A DNA stretch of 64,000 nt from Bromus sterilis (taxonomy: Eukaryota; Streptophyta; Magnoliopsida; Poales; Poaceae), in the NCBI GenBank assembly GCA_950022295.1, contig OX465599.1:290553501-290617500 (forward strand), given 5' to 3'. Shown in pieces: positions 1-10,184 of the stretch. The notes under the pieces are model-generated. The model was not told the DNA's origin. It worked only from the letters and a program-made list of their open reading frames with translations, and searched no databases. The translations under genes were made by a program, and so were the position numbers. Positions within the stretch are counted from its first letter, which is position 1. Each line of letters begins with the position of its first letter.

Positions 1-660
1 TCATCACTTATCCACCGTGTGTATCCATCCATCAAACCATTACACTTCAGGTGTCTTTCCAATATTCCAGAATCAGGCTCGGTCACGCACTGTAGTTTGT
101 ATCTCTGACACATACATCTTATATCCTTCCTATTATTCCATAGCATGTCGTTTGTCGCACATTGCATCCACCTAGTCACGGTGATATCGCTCAGCATCTC
201 GCGGACCATGATCGCCTGCATGCACAGAGAGAGCAACACAATTATATATCACAGTCGTCGCCAGAAAAATTCGGCATGACCTTCCCTAATAATTCATGGG
301 AGCATGCGGAGAGTGCGCCAGAAATTTGCCGAAAGGGAAGTGAATCAACATTTCGGCAAAACATTGGCAACTCAAAATTCACATATACATCAAACTACCA
401 TAAGATTCACATATACATCAAACCACCATAAGCTTCACATATACACTTCACATATACATCAAACCACCACAAGCTTCACATATACACTTCACACATACAT
501 CAAAACCACCACAAGCTTCACATATACACTTCACATATACATCAAACCACCACAAGCTTCACATATACACTTCACGTCTACATCAAACCACCACAAGCTT
601 CACATATACATCAAAACCCAAGCTTCACATATACATCAAACCCCAAGCTAGTAAAGGCAA
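1..660. repeat. CACTA-internal spacer with 41-bp tandem repeat
   Basis: No gene is visible here. From about 376 to 650 the sequence is a tandem array rich in CACATATACA and CATCAAACCACCACAAG. The clearest units start at about 431, 471, 513, 554 and 595, a period near 41 bp, with shorter 26-28 bp variants on both sides. The short open frames in this stretch are by-products of the repeat. The segment probably belongs to the CACTA element ending at 1246, because nothing resembling another boundary is seen between them, but the left end of that element is outside the window. Confidence 0.6.
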
Positions 661-889
661 GTATGAGTGATAAATGGAAGAAAGGAGTTGGGGAGGAGGT
701 CCACTTACTTTAATATGAAGAAAAGTAGATTTAAAGCCAAGTATGGATGGATAAATGGAAGAAATGAGGTGGGGAGGAGGAGAAAACCGAATAGGTCTAG
801 GGTGAGAAGAGTAGATCTAGTTTGAGAAGTGTGTGGAGTGAATGAGAGGTGGCAGGTGGGGTGGAGTAGATAAGTGAAGCTCCAGGTAT
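661..889. other. purine-rich spacer of the CACTA element
   Basis: A purine-rich stretch with a loose internal duplication (the AAATGGAAGAAA and GGGGAGGAGG motifs recur near 672-700 and 753-782). No coding potential or known signal is seen. It lies between the 41-bp tandem array and the subterminal repeat array of the CACTA end. Confidence 0.4.
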
Positions 890-1246
890 TTAGTGACGCA
901 TTTTGCATCTCAGTGGTGGGGCATCCCAAAATGCGCCACCCTTAAGATCTTAGGGGTGGCGCATTCCCAATATGCGCCACCCATAAGCTCTTAGGGGTGG
1001 CGCATTTCCAGAATGCGCCATCTATAAGGTTCTTAGGGGTGGCGCATTTCTCCAAATGCGCCACGTATAAGCTTATCCAGGCTGGCCCACTCTTAGTGGT
1101 GGTGCACTGGAAAATAATGTGCCACCCCTAACGGCTTATTGGTGGCGCATTCTGCACCAGTGCGCCACCCCTTACAGATGGTGGCGCATGCCAAAAAATA
1201 TGCGCCACTAATAAAGTTTCCATGTATATCTATTTCTCTAGTAGTG
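890..1246 (-). mobile_element. CACTA transposon terminus with subterminal repeat array
   Basis: Read on the minus strand from 1246 the sequence starts CACTACTAGAGAAATAGATA, the hallmark terminus of a CACTA (En/Spm) DNA transposon. Behind it lies an array of about six imperfect palindromes in which GGTGGCGCAT is followed a short distance later by ATGCGCCACC, spaced roughly 60 bp apart. In CACTA elements such subterminal repeats bind the transposase. The 3-bp duplication next to the end would be ACA (1247-1249). The other terminus and any transposase gene are not in the window, so the element is either truncated or continues to the left. Confidence 0.8.
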
Positions 1247-1249
1247 ACA

Positions 1250-1487
1250 GGTCGCCTGGGCGATTGGGACCTCCCCTGGTGCCCCCCTTGGCCCTTATTT
1301 TTACTCCCGTCGTGAAAACCCTGATTCTAGAACCCTTTTCTCCATAAGAAATTCCGATCTATGCCGCCATCGCCAACAAGTTTCAGGGGACGAGAATTCC
1401 TGTGTCGGCACCCTGCCGGGACGGGGAAGTGCCCTCGGATTCATGTCCATCGAAGTTGCTTCCTCCCTCCATGAAGCGGGAGTAGTT
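1250..1487 (+). repeat. fragment of an Athila-like LTR
   Basis: This stretch is recognisably related to the middle of the LTR of element C (about 2890-3125). Both contain a CCCC-rich leader, a segment like CGTGACGGAAACCC or GTCGTGAAAACCC, then GCCGCCAtCGCCA and a later GCCGGgA region ending in GAGTAG or GGAGTAG. It is therefore part of an LTR of the C/F type, cut on the left by the CACTA element and on the right by the LTR starting at 1488. No coding content. Confidence 0.55.
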
Positions 1488-2560
1488 TGTAACACCCCCA
1501 GTGTCATGCTACAGTAATCACCCTGTCCTAATGCCAAGTCACAGTAGTTACCTATGATTAACCAGTCTTGATCACGCGCAGTTCAAATTCAAACCCTGTT
1601 GGAATTCAAATTAAATTAAAAACAAAGTGGAACATAAAGTTGATCCAAGAATAATGCAACCAATTTTATTAAATGCCTAATATTCAGTAGGTCTTCAAAA
1701 ACTAGAAATGGGGATTTATTGAAATATTTAAGTAATACAATTAAATCAAAACAGTAGCATATCAGCACCAAGTGACCTTTTAATATTTAAGTGAAATTCA
1801 AATGATTTTTTAAAAGTGTGCCAAACTTTTTGGTGTCATCTATGTAAAGTTTAATACTAATAATGGAACACTTAGAACTTTCAATGAAAAATCCTATACT
1901 AGCTAAACAAAATATAACAGAAATGAAAGAGTAACAGAAAAGAAAAGAAAGCAAACAAATTGGAAAGACTAAACTAGGCCCATGGCAAAACCCACCCAGG
2001 GCCCAGCCCCTCCCCTCCCCTGTTTCCTTCCACCTCCCGCTACAGTGGCAGGGAGGCCATGGCGTGGAGGACATCCACGGTCACCATGGCCGGATGGCTA
2101 CCACGTGCCCTCCCCAGCCATATATGTGTGTCCAATGGAAACCCTAGACCGCCCTCGTTCATTCCCCTCCCGTTCCCCATGGCGCCCCTCCTCCTCTACT
2201 CGGAATCGAGCTCCAAAGATGGCGCGTTGATGGTGCGCGTCGTCGGCGTTGACGCGGCCAACAAGCTCCCCGACGACCTGGAGGTTGTCCAGACGCTTCC
2301 TCATCGTCGACTTCGTCACCCCGGGCATCTCTTTGACTGGAGCGGCACTTGAAGCTCGACATCGCTACCGTCTTCCTCAGCCACGGTCGTCGCAGCCCTC
2401 GTCGTCGCGCCGCGAGCTCCGGTCCACCCCCAGCCTCCTCGAGCGCGCCTCTAGAACCGAAGTAAGCCTCCACCCCGATTCCCCTCTCTTTCCCGTCGAT
2501 TCACCGTCGTGACCCCCCCCCCCCCCCCCCGTCGACGCTGGGCCGCTCGGGCCACCATGG
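1488..2560 (+). mobile_element. 5' part of an LTR (element J), interrupted by element C
   Basis: The sequence starts TGTAACACCCCCAGTGTC at 1488, a typical TG-start for long grass Gypsy LTRs and similar in style to the H LTR (TGTGACACCCTG). It continues with AT-rich sequence (1560-1960), then a GC-rich block with many short spurious frames (1980-2520) and a run of about 17 C residues near 2513-2530. It stops where element C begins at 2561. No PBS or coding domain is visible, so this is an LTR fragment of unknown family. A candidate left duplication is TAGTT (1483-1487). Confidence 0.5.
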
Positions 2561-4146
2561 TGATACGTCCCTAACGTATCTATAATTTCTGCTTGCTCCA
2601 TGCATGTTTTGTGTGACTTTGCCAAGTTTTTCTTGAACTTTCATACAGTTTTTATCATATTTGGACTAACCTATTAACTCAGTGCACCCAGTTGGTAGTT
2701 CCTGTTTTTCTGCTGTTTTTGTATTTCAGGTTTTCCGGCCATTAAAAGTGCCCAATAAATCCCATAAAAATTACATAAAAAATCAGCGTCACGGAAGCTT
2801 CCGGAATAACCAAGATATGGCAGGAGGGCCACCACCGGGGGCCCAGGAGGGTCCCTGGCGCGGCCCCACCCTAGGCCGCGCCAGGAGGCCTCCTGGCTTC
2901 CTGGTGGCCCCCCTTGGTGCCCCCTTCACCTATATTTACCCCCCGTGACGGAAACCCCTAATATCGATCTGCTATTCCCGTTTTCCTCTCTGTTCCGCCG
3001 CCACCGCCATTTCAAGATCGGGGATGCCAGGAGAAGCTGCCCTGGCAACCTGCCGGAAGGAGGAATCCCCTCTGGGAGACCATCCATCGCCATGGACGTC
3101 TCTCCGATGTGCCGTGAGTAGTCCCCCTTGGACCATGGGTCCGTGACCAGTAGCTATGTGATGTACTCCTCCCCTCTTTTTGCTTCCACTTTCGAGACCT
3201 CGTGAGCTGCCTCACATGATCGAGGCACTTTTGTAGTTTTCTATGTTGCTATGCTGAGTTTGCTGGGATCTGATGGATTATGAGATTATGTTCAGATTGT
3301 GATGAGTAATATATTTGTTTCTCTTTTATATTTGTGTTCTTTAGTAAATTCTTCCATGTTTGTGGGTTCAGCCCCTTGATGTCTAGCTTGAGTGATAGAA
3401 ACATGAGACTAGGGGATGTGTTGTTGCCACCAGGGATAAAACAACGGTGCTTGTACTTGCGGGTGCAAGGATTGTTTACTTTACGCATGGTTCTTTTAAT
3501 GCAGTTGTCTGTTGCTTTGAGTTTACACTTTGGGTGGGATTCGCAACTTAATACTAGCGAGATGTTCTGGATAGATATCTCAAGGTGTATGATTCGTAGT
3601 AGATGCAGATGGATTTCGGTCTACTTACCTTAGCGTACTACCCATTGCTTTTGAGCCTCTTCCGTTCTTTTGTAGCATAGTTAGCATTGCGGTGTGTTTA
3701 TAATCCTGTCAATTGCCCAGCTGTGATTTTTTTACCTCGCTAGCACTTTTATCGTCTTTTGGGAGAGAGACATCACTAGTGAACATCACGGGACCCCGGT
3801 CCATATTCACATCATTGTTTACACTTTCAATTTACTTTCATTTCTTACTTTCAGTTGCCACTATTATTATCTCTTGCGTTGATCCTTTGTAAACAGTAAG
3901 GCCGGAGGAATTGACAACTCCTCTGTACTCGTTGGGAGCAAATTTATTTGTTGTGTGTGCAGGTCCACGCGAAGTGAGCAACCTCGGCGCCACTATTCAC
4001 TTTACCACCTTCTTGTATCTCTGCGAGTCCTATGGGAGACAAACCCTATCATCTACATAGGGGAAATTTTGCTGCTACGCTACACCTCACCTTCCACTTG
4101 GGGTAACCAACAAGGAGCGAGAGAAGTATCTTCCTTGCTAGCATCA
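2561..4146 (+). repeat. 5' LTR of element C
   Basis: The LTR begins TGATACGTCCCTAACG and ends GCTAGCATCA, giving the canonical TG...CA. A TATA-like box TATATTTA is at 2931-2938, downstream of the GC-rich block with GGCGCGGCC motifs that is typical of this LTR group in Triticeae. The length is 1,586 bp. The 3' half (3200-4146) is AT-rich and presumably holds the R/U5 region. Short open frames within it have no support. Confidence 0.8.
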
Positions 4147-4204
4147 AGCAATTTCTAGCGCCGTTGCCGGAGACTCCAGCCTACAAGATAAGGGAGTTGC
4201 ACAC
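4147..4204 (+). other. PBS and leader start of element C
   Basis: Immediately inside the LTR is TAGCGCCGTTGCCGGAGA (4156-4173), which fits the TGGCGCCGTTGCCGGGGA type of primer-binding site common in Athila-lineage elements, with one mismatch at the start. The leader is then cut by element B; the last five bases, CACAC (4200-4204), are one copy of the B target-site duplication. Confidence 0.7.
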
Positions 4205-4639
4205 TGACGAGGGGGTGACCCCACGACTCCTACTAATGGGCCTACCCGGTGTCATTGAAGGCCCACGGAGCTACCGCCGGATTCACCTTGGCCCGCTAGA
4301 TGGCACCGACATTGGGAGTCCTTGACTGACAAGGAAGGTGTAGGGACTTGCCGTACAAGCTAGGGTTAGATTACCTGTAATTGTAGATTGATTCCCCGAG
4401 ACCTGGGCTACTATATAAAAGCCAGGAGGGGCAACACATAGGGGGATCAAAATATACATCACCTGTAACCCTAGCCTAGAGCGCATCTGCCTTGGCATCC
4501 CCTGTAACTTCTCCACAATCAATATATCGAGCAGGAAGTGTATCCTCCTGTTTGCCGACGAGCTTATCGTCCAACCTGTGTCTTCTCCAACTAGCCCAAG
4601 GTCACTGACCATGGGATTTGCCGGGGCCGATCCCCGACA
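4205..4639 (+). repeat. 5' LTR of element B
   Basis: It begins TGACGAGGGGGTGACCCC and ends GATCCCCGACA. A clear TATA box, TATATAAAA, is at 4412-4420, about 230 bp before the LTR end. The sequence matches the B 3' LTR and, in reverse, both LTRs of element A with scattered differences, so all four belong to one family. Confidence 0.9.
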
Positions 4640-4641
4640 AT

Positions 4642-4659
4642 TGGCGCCGTCTGTGGGAA
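4642..4659 (+). other. PBS of element B
   Basis: TGGCGCCGTCTGTGGGAA lies two bases inside the LTR end. The same 18 bases occur in element A. This PBS type is typical of TAT-like Gypsy elements and is distinct from the initiator-Met type used by D, H and I. Confidence 0.85.
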
Positions 4660-5570
4660 CCACACAGGTTGGAATTACGATCTCGGCGGTCCCATCTTCA
4701 GCAAATCGCAACTCAAGGGCAAGAGCCGGACCCAACCCACTCGAAGGATTCAATGTCACGGCAAACATCTTCGCCGTCCCAGCAGTCTCGATCGAGTCGC
4801 AACCGTATCAGACCCAGTACAGTGGAGGCAACCAAACACGGCGTCAGCGACGAAGGAACCGACGATCCAGAAGAACCGCAAGGAACCCCTACGCATGAGT
4901 CCCACTCGAGGAGGCGCGACGCGTAGCAGGAGACCCGCAGGTCTCTCGACGGCCCACCACCACCCGGGCACCCGCCGAGCATCACGATGATGGCTACGAG
5001 CCTGACACCAGCAACCAAGAATATCGCTGCCAAAGGAGGAATCGACGACCCAAGAGGCGCGCCAGGGAGATCTGCAGCGAGGACAAACCCTGCAAGCCGC
5101 ACGACGCAGTCGAGGAGCCAAGGGCCGTCCGACGCACCGCCACGCGGGCACTCAACGACAGCCAAGACAGCGACTCGGAGACACCGGTCGGCGAATACTA
5201 CGACCCGGAGATAAGGCCGGACGAATTTGCCAACCTCATCAAGCATCAGGACACAATTCGAGGAATCGAAACAGACCCCCGATTCTACGAACACCCGGAG
5301 CATGTCTTCACAATCTCAAGGAGGAAGAGACACGGCGGGTCAAGCAAACTTACGGTCAGAGAACAGCTTGCAGGACCCTGCACAATTCACAACTTTGAAG
5401 ACGAATAGGGGCACATCAGATCCAACCACACCCTGGGAGAATGCCGCCTGTTCAATGAGCTGGCCGATGACCTCAGGAACGAAAAACGCAAAGGAGTCAA
5501 GCGCGCTCGAGAGCTCGAGCAATCGCCGCCACCAAGCCCCGAAGGACGCCACAGCCCGCCGCATGGGCAG
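4660..5570 (+). pseudogene. gag remnant of element B
   Basis: In the frame of the downstream pol ORF, sequence from about 4977 on reads as a charged, arginine- and serine-rich gag-like segment. It ends in a region with C-x2-H and H-T-L-x2-C spacing near 5379-5435, which corresponds to the end of gag in element A (CTIHGF ... SSHTL). A TAG stop interrupts it at 5406-5408. The central gag domain that A carries around 17400-17850 has no counterpart here: only about 0.9 kb separates the PBS from pol. I infer an internal deletion of gag, followed by nonsense and frame damage upstream of 4977. Confidence 0.6.
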
Positions 5571-8500
5571 GTGCTCATGATACAGGAAAGCAGGGTGCCA
5601 CAAGCGAGGCGTGACGCCTACACCCTGCAGGCTACAGCAACCGAGAACATGAAACCAGTGGAAACCTACCAACTGCACGACGCGGAGACCATCATCACGT
5701 TCTCGCAGGGTGACCACCCGCCAGCCATACCAAGACCGGGACACGCGCCTCTCGTGCTCGACACACAAATCGGAGGATACGACATGGATAGGGTTTTCAT
5801 GGACGGAGGCAGCAGCATGAACATCATCTTCGCAAGCACCCTGCATAAAATGCTGACCCCTCGATTGGTATGGAAGAAGTCAAGAACCGTACTAAACGGC
5901 GTAGTACCAGGAGCAGCAGCAACATCACTCGGATCAATCGAGCTTGAGGTTGTCTTTGGCAACCGACGCAATTTCGCCAAGCACGTCCTCGAGTTCGAGG
6001 TGCTCGACTGGCCATCTCAATACCACACCATATTGGGACGACCAGCGTTTGCGCAGTTCATGGCAGTACCACACTACGCCTATCTCAACCTCAAGATGCC
6101 AGGCTCAACAGGAGTCCTCACGATCAACGGAAGCTTCATCAAGTCAGACCAATGCGACCGCGATTTCCACAAAATCTCCGACACACTAGGAGCGGACCAA
6201 GAACTGAGAGAAATAGTCATGGTCGTCGACAAGAAAATCTTCCCATTGGCAAGCCGCAGCGAGTCAATGGAGTATGGTCCTATCTTCAGCATCGACATAG
6301 ACACGGTCACGCACCAAGTACACCCGACGGACCCAGACAAAATAGTCCGCGTGTACGCCCACCTACCAGAGGAACAAGCGACTGCTCTAGTGGCTCTCCT
6401 TCAAGACGAGTGGAAGATATTCGCCTGGTGCCCAGCCGACATGCCTGGCATACCACGCGAATTCGCAGAACACGCTCTAAACATCAAACCAAACACGAAA
6501 CCAGTGAAGCAAGCTCTGAGACGATTCTCGGAGCCCAAGCGTAGGGCAATCGGAGAAGAAGTCAACCGATTGCTCGACGCCCAGTTCATCCGAGAAACCA
6601 AGAAAGCCACTTGGATAGCAAACCCAGTGCTCGTGCCCAAGAAAGACACGGACGTACTGCGCATGTGCGTCGACTACGGGTCAGTGAACAAGCACTGCCC
6701 GAAAGACCACTTTTCCCTGCCAAGGATCGACCAAATAATCGATTCGACTGCAGGATGCGATCTGCTTTCCTTTCTGGACGCATATTCAGGATACAACCAG
6801 ATCAGGATGAAAGAAGAAGACGAAGAGCACACCTCATTCATCACACCTTACAGTGTATTCTGTTACAAGACCATGCCCTTCGGGCTGAAGAACGCAGGTG
6901 CCACATACCAGCGGATGATGCAAGCCTGCCTAAAGGACCAAATCGGGAGGAACGTACAGGTGTACGTAGATGATATCGTCATCAAGACCTACAAAGAAGA
7001 CACGCTACTCGACGACCTGCGCGAAACCTTCGCAGCACTCAACAAATACAGGATCAAGCTGAATCCAAAGAAGTGTGTTTTCGGCGTACCGGCCGGGAAA
7101 CTGCTCGGTTACATGGTCTCCGCCCGAGGAATCGAAGCAAACCCCGAGAAGGTCCAAGCCATTGCCAAGATGCAAGAGCCGACTGACATAAAAGGAGTAC
7201 AACAGCTAACTGGAAGGCTCGCAGCACTAAGCCGTTTCATCAGCCGGCTAGGGGAACGCACGCTGCCCTTCTACCAACTGCTAAGGAAAGGAGAAAAATT
7301 CGAGTGGACAGAGGAAGCCCGCCAAGCGTTCGCGGACCTCAAAAAGACGCTCTCAACTCCACCAGTTCTGGCGGTACCCAGGGACAAAGAAAAACTCTAC
7401 CTCTACATAGCAGCGCGCAGCAGCGTAGTAAGCACGGCACTCGCCGTCGAACGCATGGAAGAAGGCAAGGTCCAAAGCATACAGAGGCCAATCTATTACC
7501 TTAGCATGCTACTGAACAAGTCCCAGCAGCGATATCCACACTACCAGAAGTTACTGCTGGCCGTCATCATGACTTCACGGAAGGTATCACACTACTTCAA
7601 CGAGCACCCGATCACCATAGTGAGCAGCGCCCCACTCGCGGACATCCTCAATAACCCAGGAGCGACTGGACGAGTCGCCGAGTGGAACATAGAGCTCAGC
7701 CCGCGAGATCTACAGTTCAAGCACCCAACATCAATCAAAGCCCAAGTACTCCCAGACTTCCTGGTCGAGTGGGCAGAGGTCCAAACACCAGGACCCCCGG
7801 ATCTGTCGAACTCATGGTCAATGTTCTTCGACGGATCGAAAAGAAAACAAGGAGTAGGAGCAGGAGTCATCCTACTCTCCCCTAAAGGAACGAAGCTGAA
7901 GTACATCCTCCAGATAAATTTCAGCCACGCATCCAACAACGAAGCAGAGTACGAGGCACTCCTCTACGGCATACGCATGGCCAAAACAAGCGGAGCCACC
8001 CGCCTCATCATCTACGGGGACTCCAATCTCGTCGTCCAGCAGGCGATGAGAAATTGCAACGCCCTAGCCGACAACATGGCAACTTATCAGAAACTCTACA
8101 ACGAACTCGAAGGGAGTTTCGACGGCTGCGAGCTCAACTACATCACTAGGGCCAACAACATGGAGGCGGACGAACTCGCAAACATCGGATCGACCCGAGG
8201 ACCAATACCACCCGGAGTTTTCCTGGAAAGCATCAGCCAAAGGTCCATCAAAACACCGGCGGTGGCACTCGAGACAGCCGAGGACGAAGAGGACGCAACA
8301 GACCCAGCGCAGGTGGCATCAGCAAGCCCGTCAGAAGGCACCGGCACCAGCACACCCGACGGCACAGCAGCAGACGAGCTCGACGGACCAGCCTGGGCAA
8401 AACCATTCCTTCGGTTCATAATCGGGGGAACACTACCGAAAGACGTGGCCGAAGCACGGCGCATCAGCAGACGCTCCAAAGCATTCACGGTGATCAACAG

Positions 8501-8771
8501 ACAGTTGTACAAGCGCATCATTGCGAAAATACTACAAAAGGGCATCGACGAGGAAGACGGCAAAGCCCTACTCCTCGAAATCCATGAGGGCACATGCGGG
8601 CACCACGCAAGCAGTCGAGTACTCGTGTCCAAGGCATTCCGAGCGGGATTCTACTGGCCCACAGCTATGAAAAACGCAGAGGACATAGTGCGGCGCTGCG
8701 TCGCCTGCCAGAAATTTGCTAACAGACCGCACGCCCCGGCCTCAGAGCTCAAGACCATACCATTATCCTAG
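5571..8771 (+). CDS. pol: pol of element B: protease, RT, RNase H, second RNase H, integrase zinc finger
   Basis: A 1,066-residue frame; the gag-pol frame is in fact open from 5409, so the listed Met is only the first available. Domains in order: aspartic protease with the MDGG motif near residue 80; reverse transcriptase with RMCVDY and the catalytic YVDD at residues 465-468; an RT-linked RNase H whose first catalytic position looks degenerate; a second RNase H (about 748-880) with FFDGS, NNEAEYEAL, YGDSN and EADELAN, keeping D-E-D-D; and the HHCC zinc finger of integrase near the end (CGHH ... RRCVACQ). The frame ends at TAG (8769-8771), where related proteins have tryptophan, so this is a premature stop and the integrase core continues in frame. 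Cytoplasmic VLP enzymes that copy element RNA and integrate cDNA. Confidence 0.9.
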   Translation: MLMIQESRVPQARRDAYTLQATATENMKPVETYQLHDAETIITFSQGDHPPAIPRPGHAPLVLDTQIGGYDMDRVFMDGGSSMNIIFASTLHKMLTPRLVWKKSRTVLNGVVPGAAATSLGSIELEVVFGNRRNFAKHVLEFEVLDWPSQYHTILGRPAFAQFMAVPHYAYLNLKMPGSTGVLTINGSFIKSDQCDRDFHKISDTLGADQELREIVMVVDKKIFPLASRSESMEYGPIFSIDIDTVTHQVHPTDPDKIVRVYAHLPEEQATALVALLQDEWKIFAWCPADMPGIPREFAEHALNIKPNTKPVKQALRRFSEPKRRAIGEEVNRLLDAQFIRETKKATWIANPVLVPKKDTDVLRMCVDYGSVNKHCPKDHFSLPRIDQIIDSTAGCDLLSFLDAYSGYNQIRMKEEDEEHTSFITPYSVFCYKTMPFGLKNAGATYQRMMQACLKDQIGRNVQVYVDDIVIKTYKEDTLLDDLRETFAALNKYRIKLNPKKCVFGVPAGKLLGYMVSARGIEANPEKVQAIAKMQEPTDIKGVQQLTGRLAALSRFISRLGERTLPFYQLLRKGEKFEWTEEARQAFADLKKTLSTPPVLAVPRDKEKLYLYIAARSSVVSTALAVERMEEGKVQSIQRPIYYLSMLLNKSQQRYPHYQKLLLAVIMTSRKVSHYFNEHPITIVSSAPLADILNNPGATGRVAEWNIELSPRDLQFKHPTSIKAQVLPDFLVEWAEVQTPGPPDLSNSWSMFFDGSKRKQGVGAGVILLSPKGTKLKYILQINFSHASNNEAEYEALLYGIRMAKTSGATRLIIYGDSNLVVQQAMRNCNALADNMATYQKLYNELEGSFDGCELNYITRANNMEADELANIGSTRGPIPPGVFLESISQRSIKTPAVALETAEDEEDATDPAQVASASPSEGTGTSTPDGTAADELDGPAWAKPFLRFIIGGTLPKDVAEARRISRRSKAFTVINRQLYKRIIAKILQKGIDEEDGKALLLEIHEGTCGHHASSRVLVSKAFRAGFYWPTAMKNAEDIVRRCVACQKFANRPHAPASELKTIPLS

Positions 8772-9664
8772 CCATTCGCCACCTGGGGACTCGACATGGT
8801 CGTCCCACTCAAGAAATCACCAAAAGGAGGAAGGACACATCTACTGGTCGCAGTCGACAAGTTCACCAAGTGGATCGAAGCAGTGCCAATCACTAGTTCC
8901 ACCGCCCTCACGGCCGTGAACTTCATCAATCAATAATCTTCAGATTCGGAGTGCCACACAACATCATCACAGACAATGGCACAAGTTTCACAGCTGCCGA
9001 ATTCCAGAACTTCTGCGAAGAACTAGGCATTAAAATATACTACGCATCAGTCGCGCACCCGCAATCCAACGGCCAGGTGGAGAAAGAAAACGGACTCGTA
9101 TGCGGAGGACTCAAGAAGTGGCTCCTCGCACCACTCGAGCAGGCCTCCGGAAACTGGGTAGAAGAGCTCCCAGCAGTACTTTGGAGCCTACGGACCACGC
9201 CAAATACTGCGACCCAATTTACACCGTTCTTTATGGTTTACGGGGCCGAAGCAGTACTACCACATGACCTCAAGTTCGGAGCCCCTCGGGTCACGGGGTA
9301 CGAAGAAGAGGAAGCAGAAGAAGCACTCCAAGACGACAAAGACACAGTCGACGAGGCAAGAGACGTGGCCCTGTCAAAGTCAGAAGGATACCAGGACAAG
9401 CTGCGCACTTACCAAAGCAGTCGCCTTCGAACTAGAACCTTCAACAAAGGGGACCTAGTACTACGACTGATACAAGAGAAGGTCCACAAATTAGCCCCCC
9501 AATGGGAAGGCCCATTCATAGTATCAGAAGTAATCGGAGGCGGCGCCTACAGGCTGAAGAACCCAAAGACGGACGAAGATGTGGGCAATCCATGGAATGT
9601 CGCAAACCTTCGACTGTTCTACCCTGAGCACCAATCGGTTGGACATGACCGGCAACTCATGTAA
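8772..9664 (+). pseudogene. integrase core and C-terminus of element B
   Basis: This continues pol after the TAG at 8769. The first part (8772-8934) reads in the pol frame and contains the first catalytic Asp (WGLDMV). One base is missing near 8934, and the rest is open in another frame from 8936 to 9664. It holds the second Asp (ITDNGTSF) and the Glu in the NGQVEKENG segment, with the D-x35-E spacing of retroviral-type integrases, then a C-terminal region (WEGPFIV ... GAYRL). No chromodomain is evident, as expected for TAT elements. Function is lost through one nonsense and one frameshift; otherwise the domain is well preserved. Confidence 0.85.
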
Positions 9665-9753
9665 TCACTCGACCGCAATAAAGCATATGTTGCCCAAACA
9701 TTACCAGCTTTCAAAGCACTCGGGGGCTTAAGAAAACTCCCCGCGAGCCCTGC
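9665..9753 (+). other. 3' untranslated part of B, start of its tandem array
   Basis: Non-coding sequence after integrase. It already contains one partial repeat unit with GCACTCGGGGGCT (from 9715), the same motif found in the array that resumes at 19772. The last five bases, CCTGC (9749-9753), are the left target-site duplication of element A. Confidence 0.75.
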
Positions 9754-10184
9754 AGTCGGGGATCGACCCCGGCAAATCCCATGGTCAGGGACCCTGGGGT
9801 AGTTGGAGAAGACACAGGTTGGGCGATAAACTCGTCGGCAAACAGGAGGACACACTTCCTACTCGATATATTGATTGTGGAGAAGTTATAGGGGATGCCA
9901 AAGCAGATGCGCTCTAGGCTAGGGTTACAGGCGATGTCAGATCCCCCCTATGCGTTGCCCCTCCTGGCCTTTATATAGTAGACCAGGTCTCGGGGAATCA
10001 ATCTACAATTACAGGTAATCTAACCCTAGCTTGTGCGGCAAGTCCCTGCACCTTCCTTGTCAGTCGAGGACTCCCAATGTCGGTGCCATCTAGCGGGCCA
10101 AGGCGAATCCGGCGGTAGCTCCATGGGCCTTCAATGACACCGGGTAGGCCCATTAGTAGGAGTCGTGGGGTCACCCCCTCGTCA
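9754..10184 (-). repeat. 3' LTR of element A
   Basis: Reverse orientation copy of the A/B family LTR, 431 bp. The outer terminus reads AG on the plus strand where TG is expected, a single substitution. A TATA box is visible in reverse (TTTATATAG near 9970). The inner end TGACGAGG is preceded on the minus strand by the polypurine-like motif GCACTCGGGGGCTAC. Confidence 0.9.

Noticed and set aside
304..651. 115-codon ORF rich in His, Thr and Tyr
   Set aside because: Translation of the 41-bp tandem repeat.
2513..2530. Run of about 17 C, and similar runs near 47150 (G) and 57543 (C)
   Set aside because: Simple homopolymers in LTRs; replication or sequencing slippage explains them.
5340..5846. 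168-codon minus-strand ORF opposite B gag-pol, and other minus-strand frames up to 8632
   Set aside because: Shadow frames of the well-supported pol gene.
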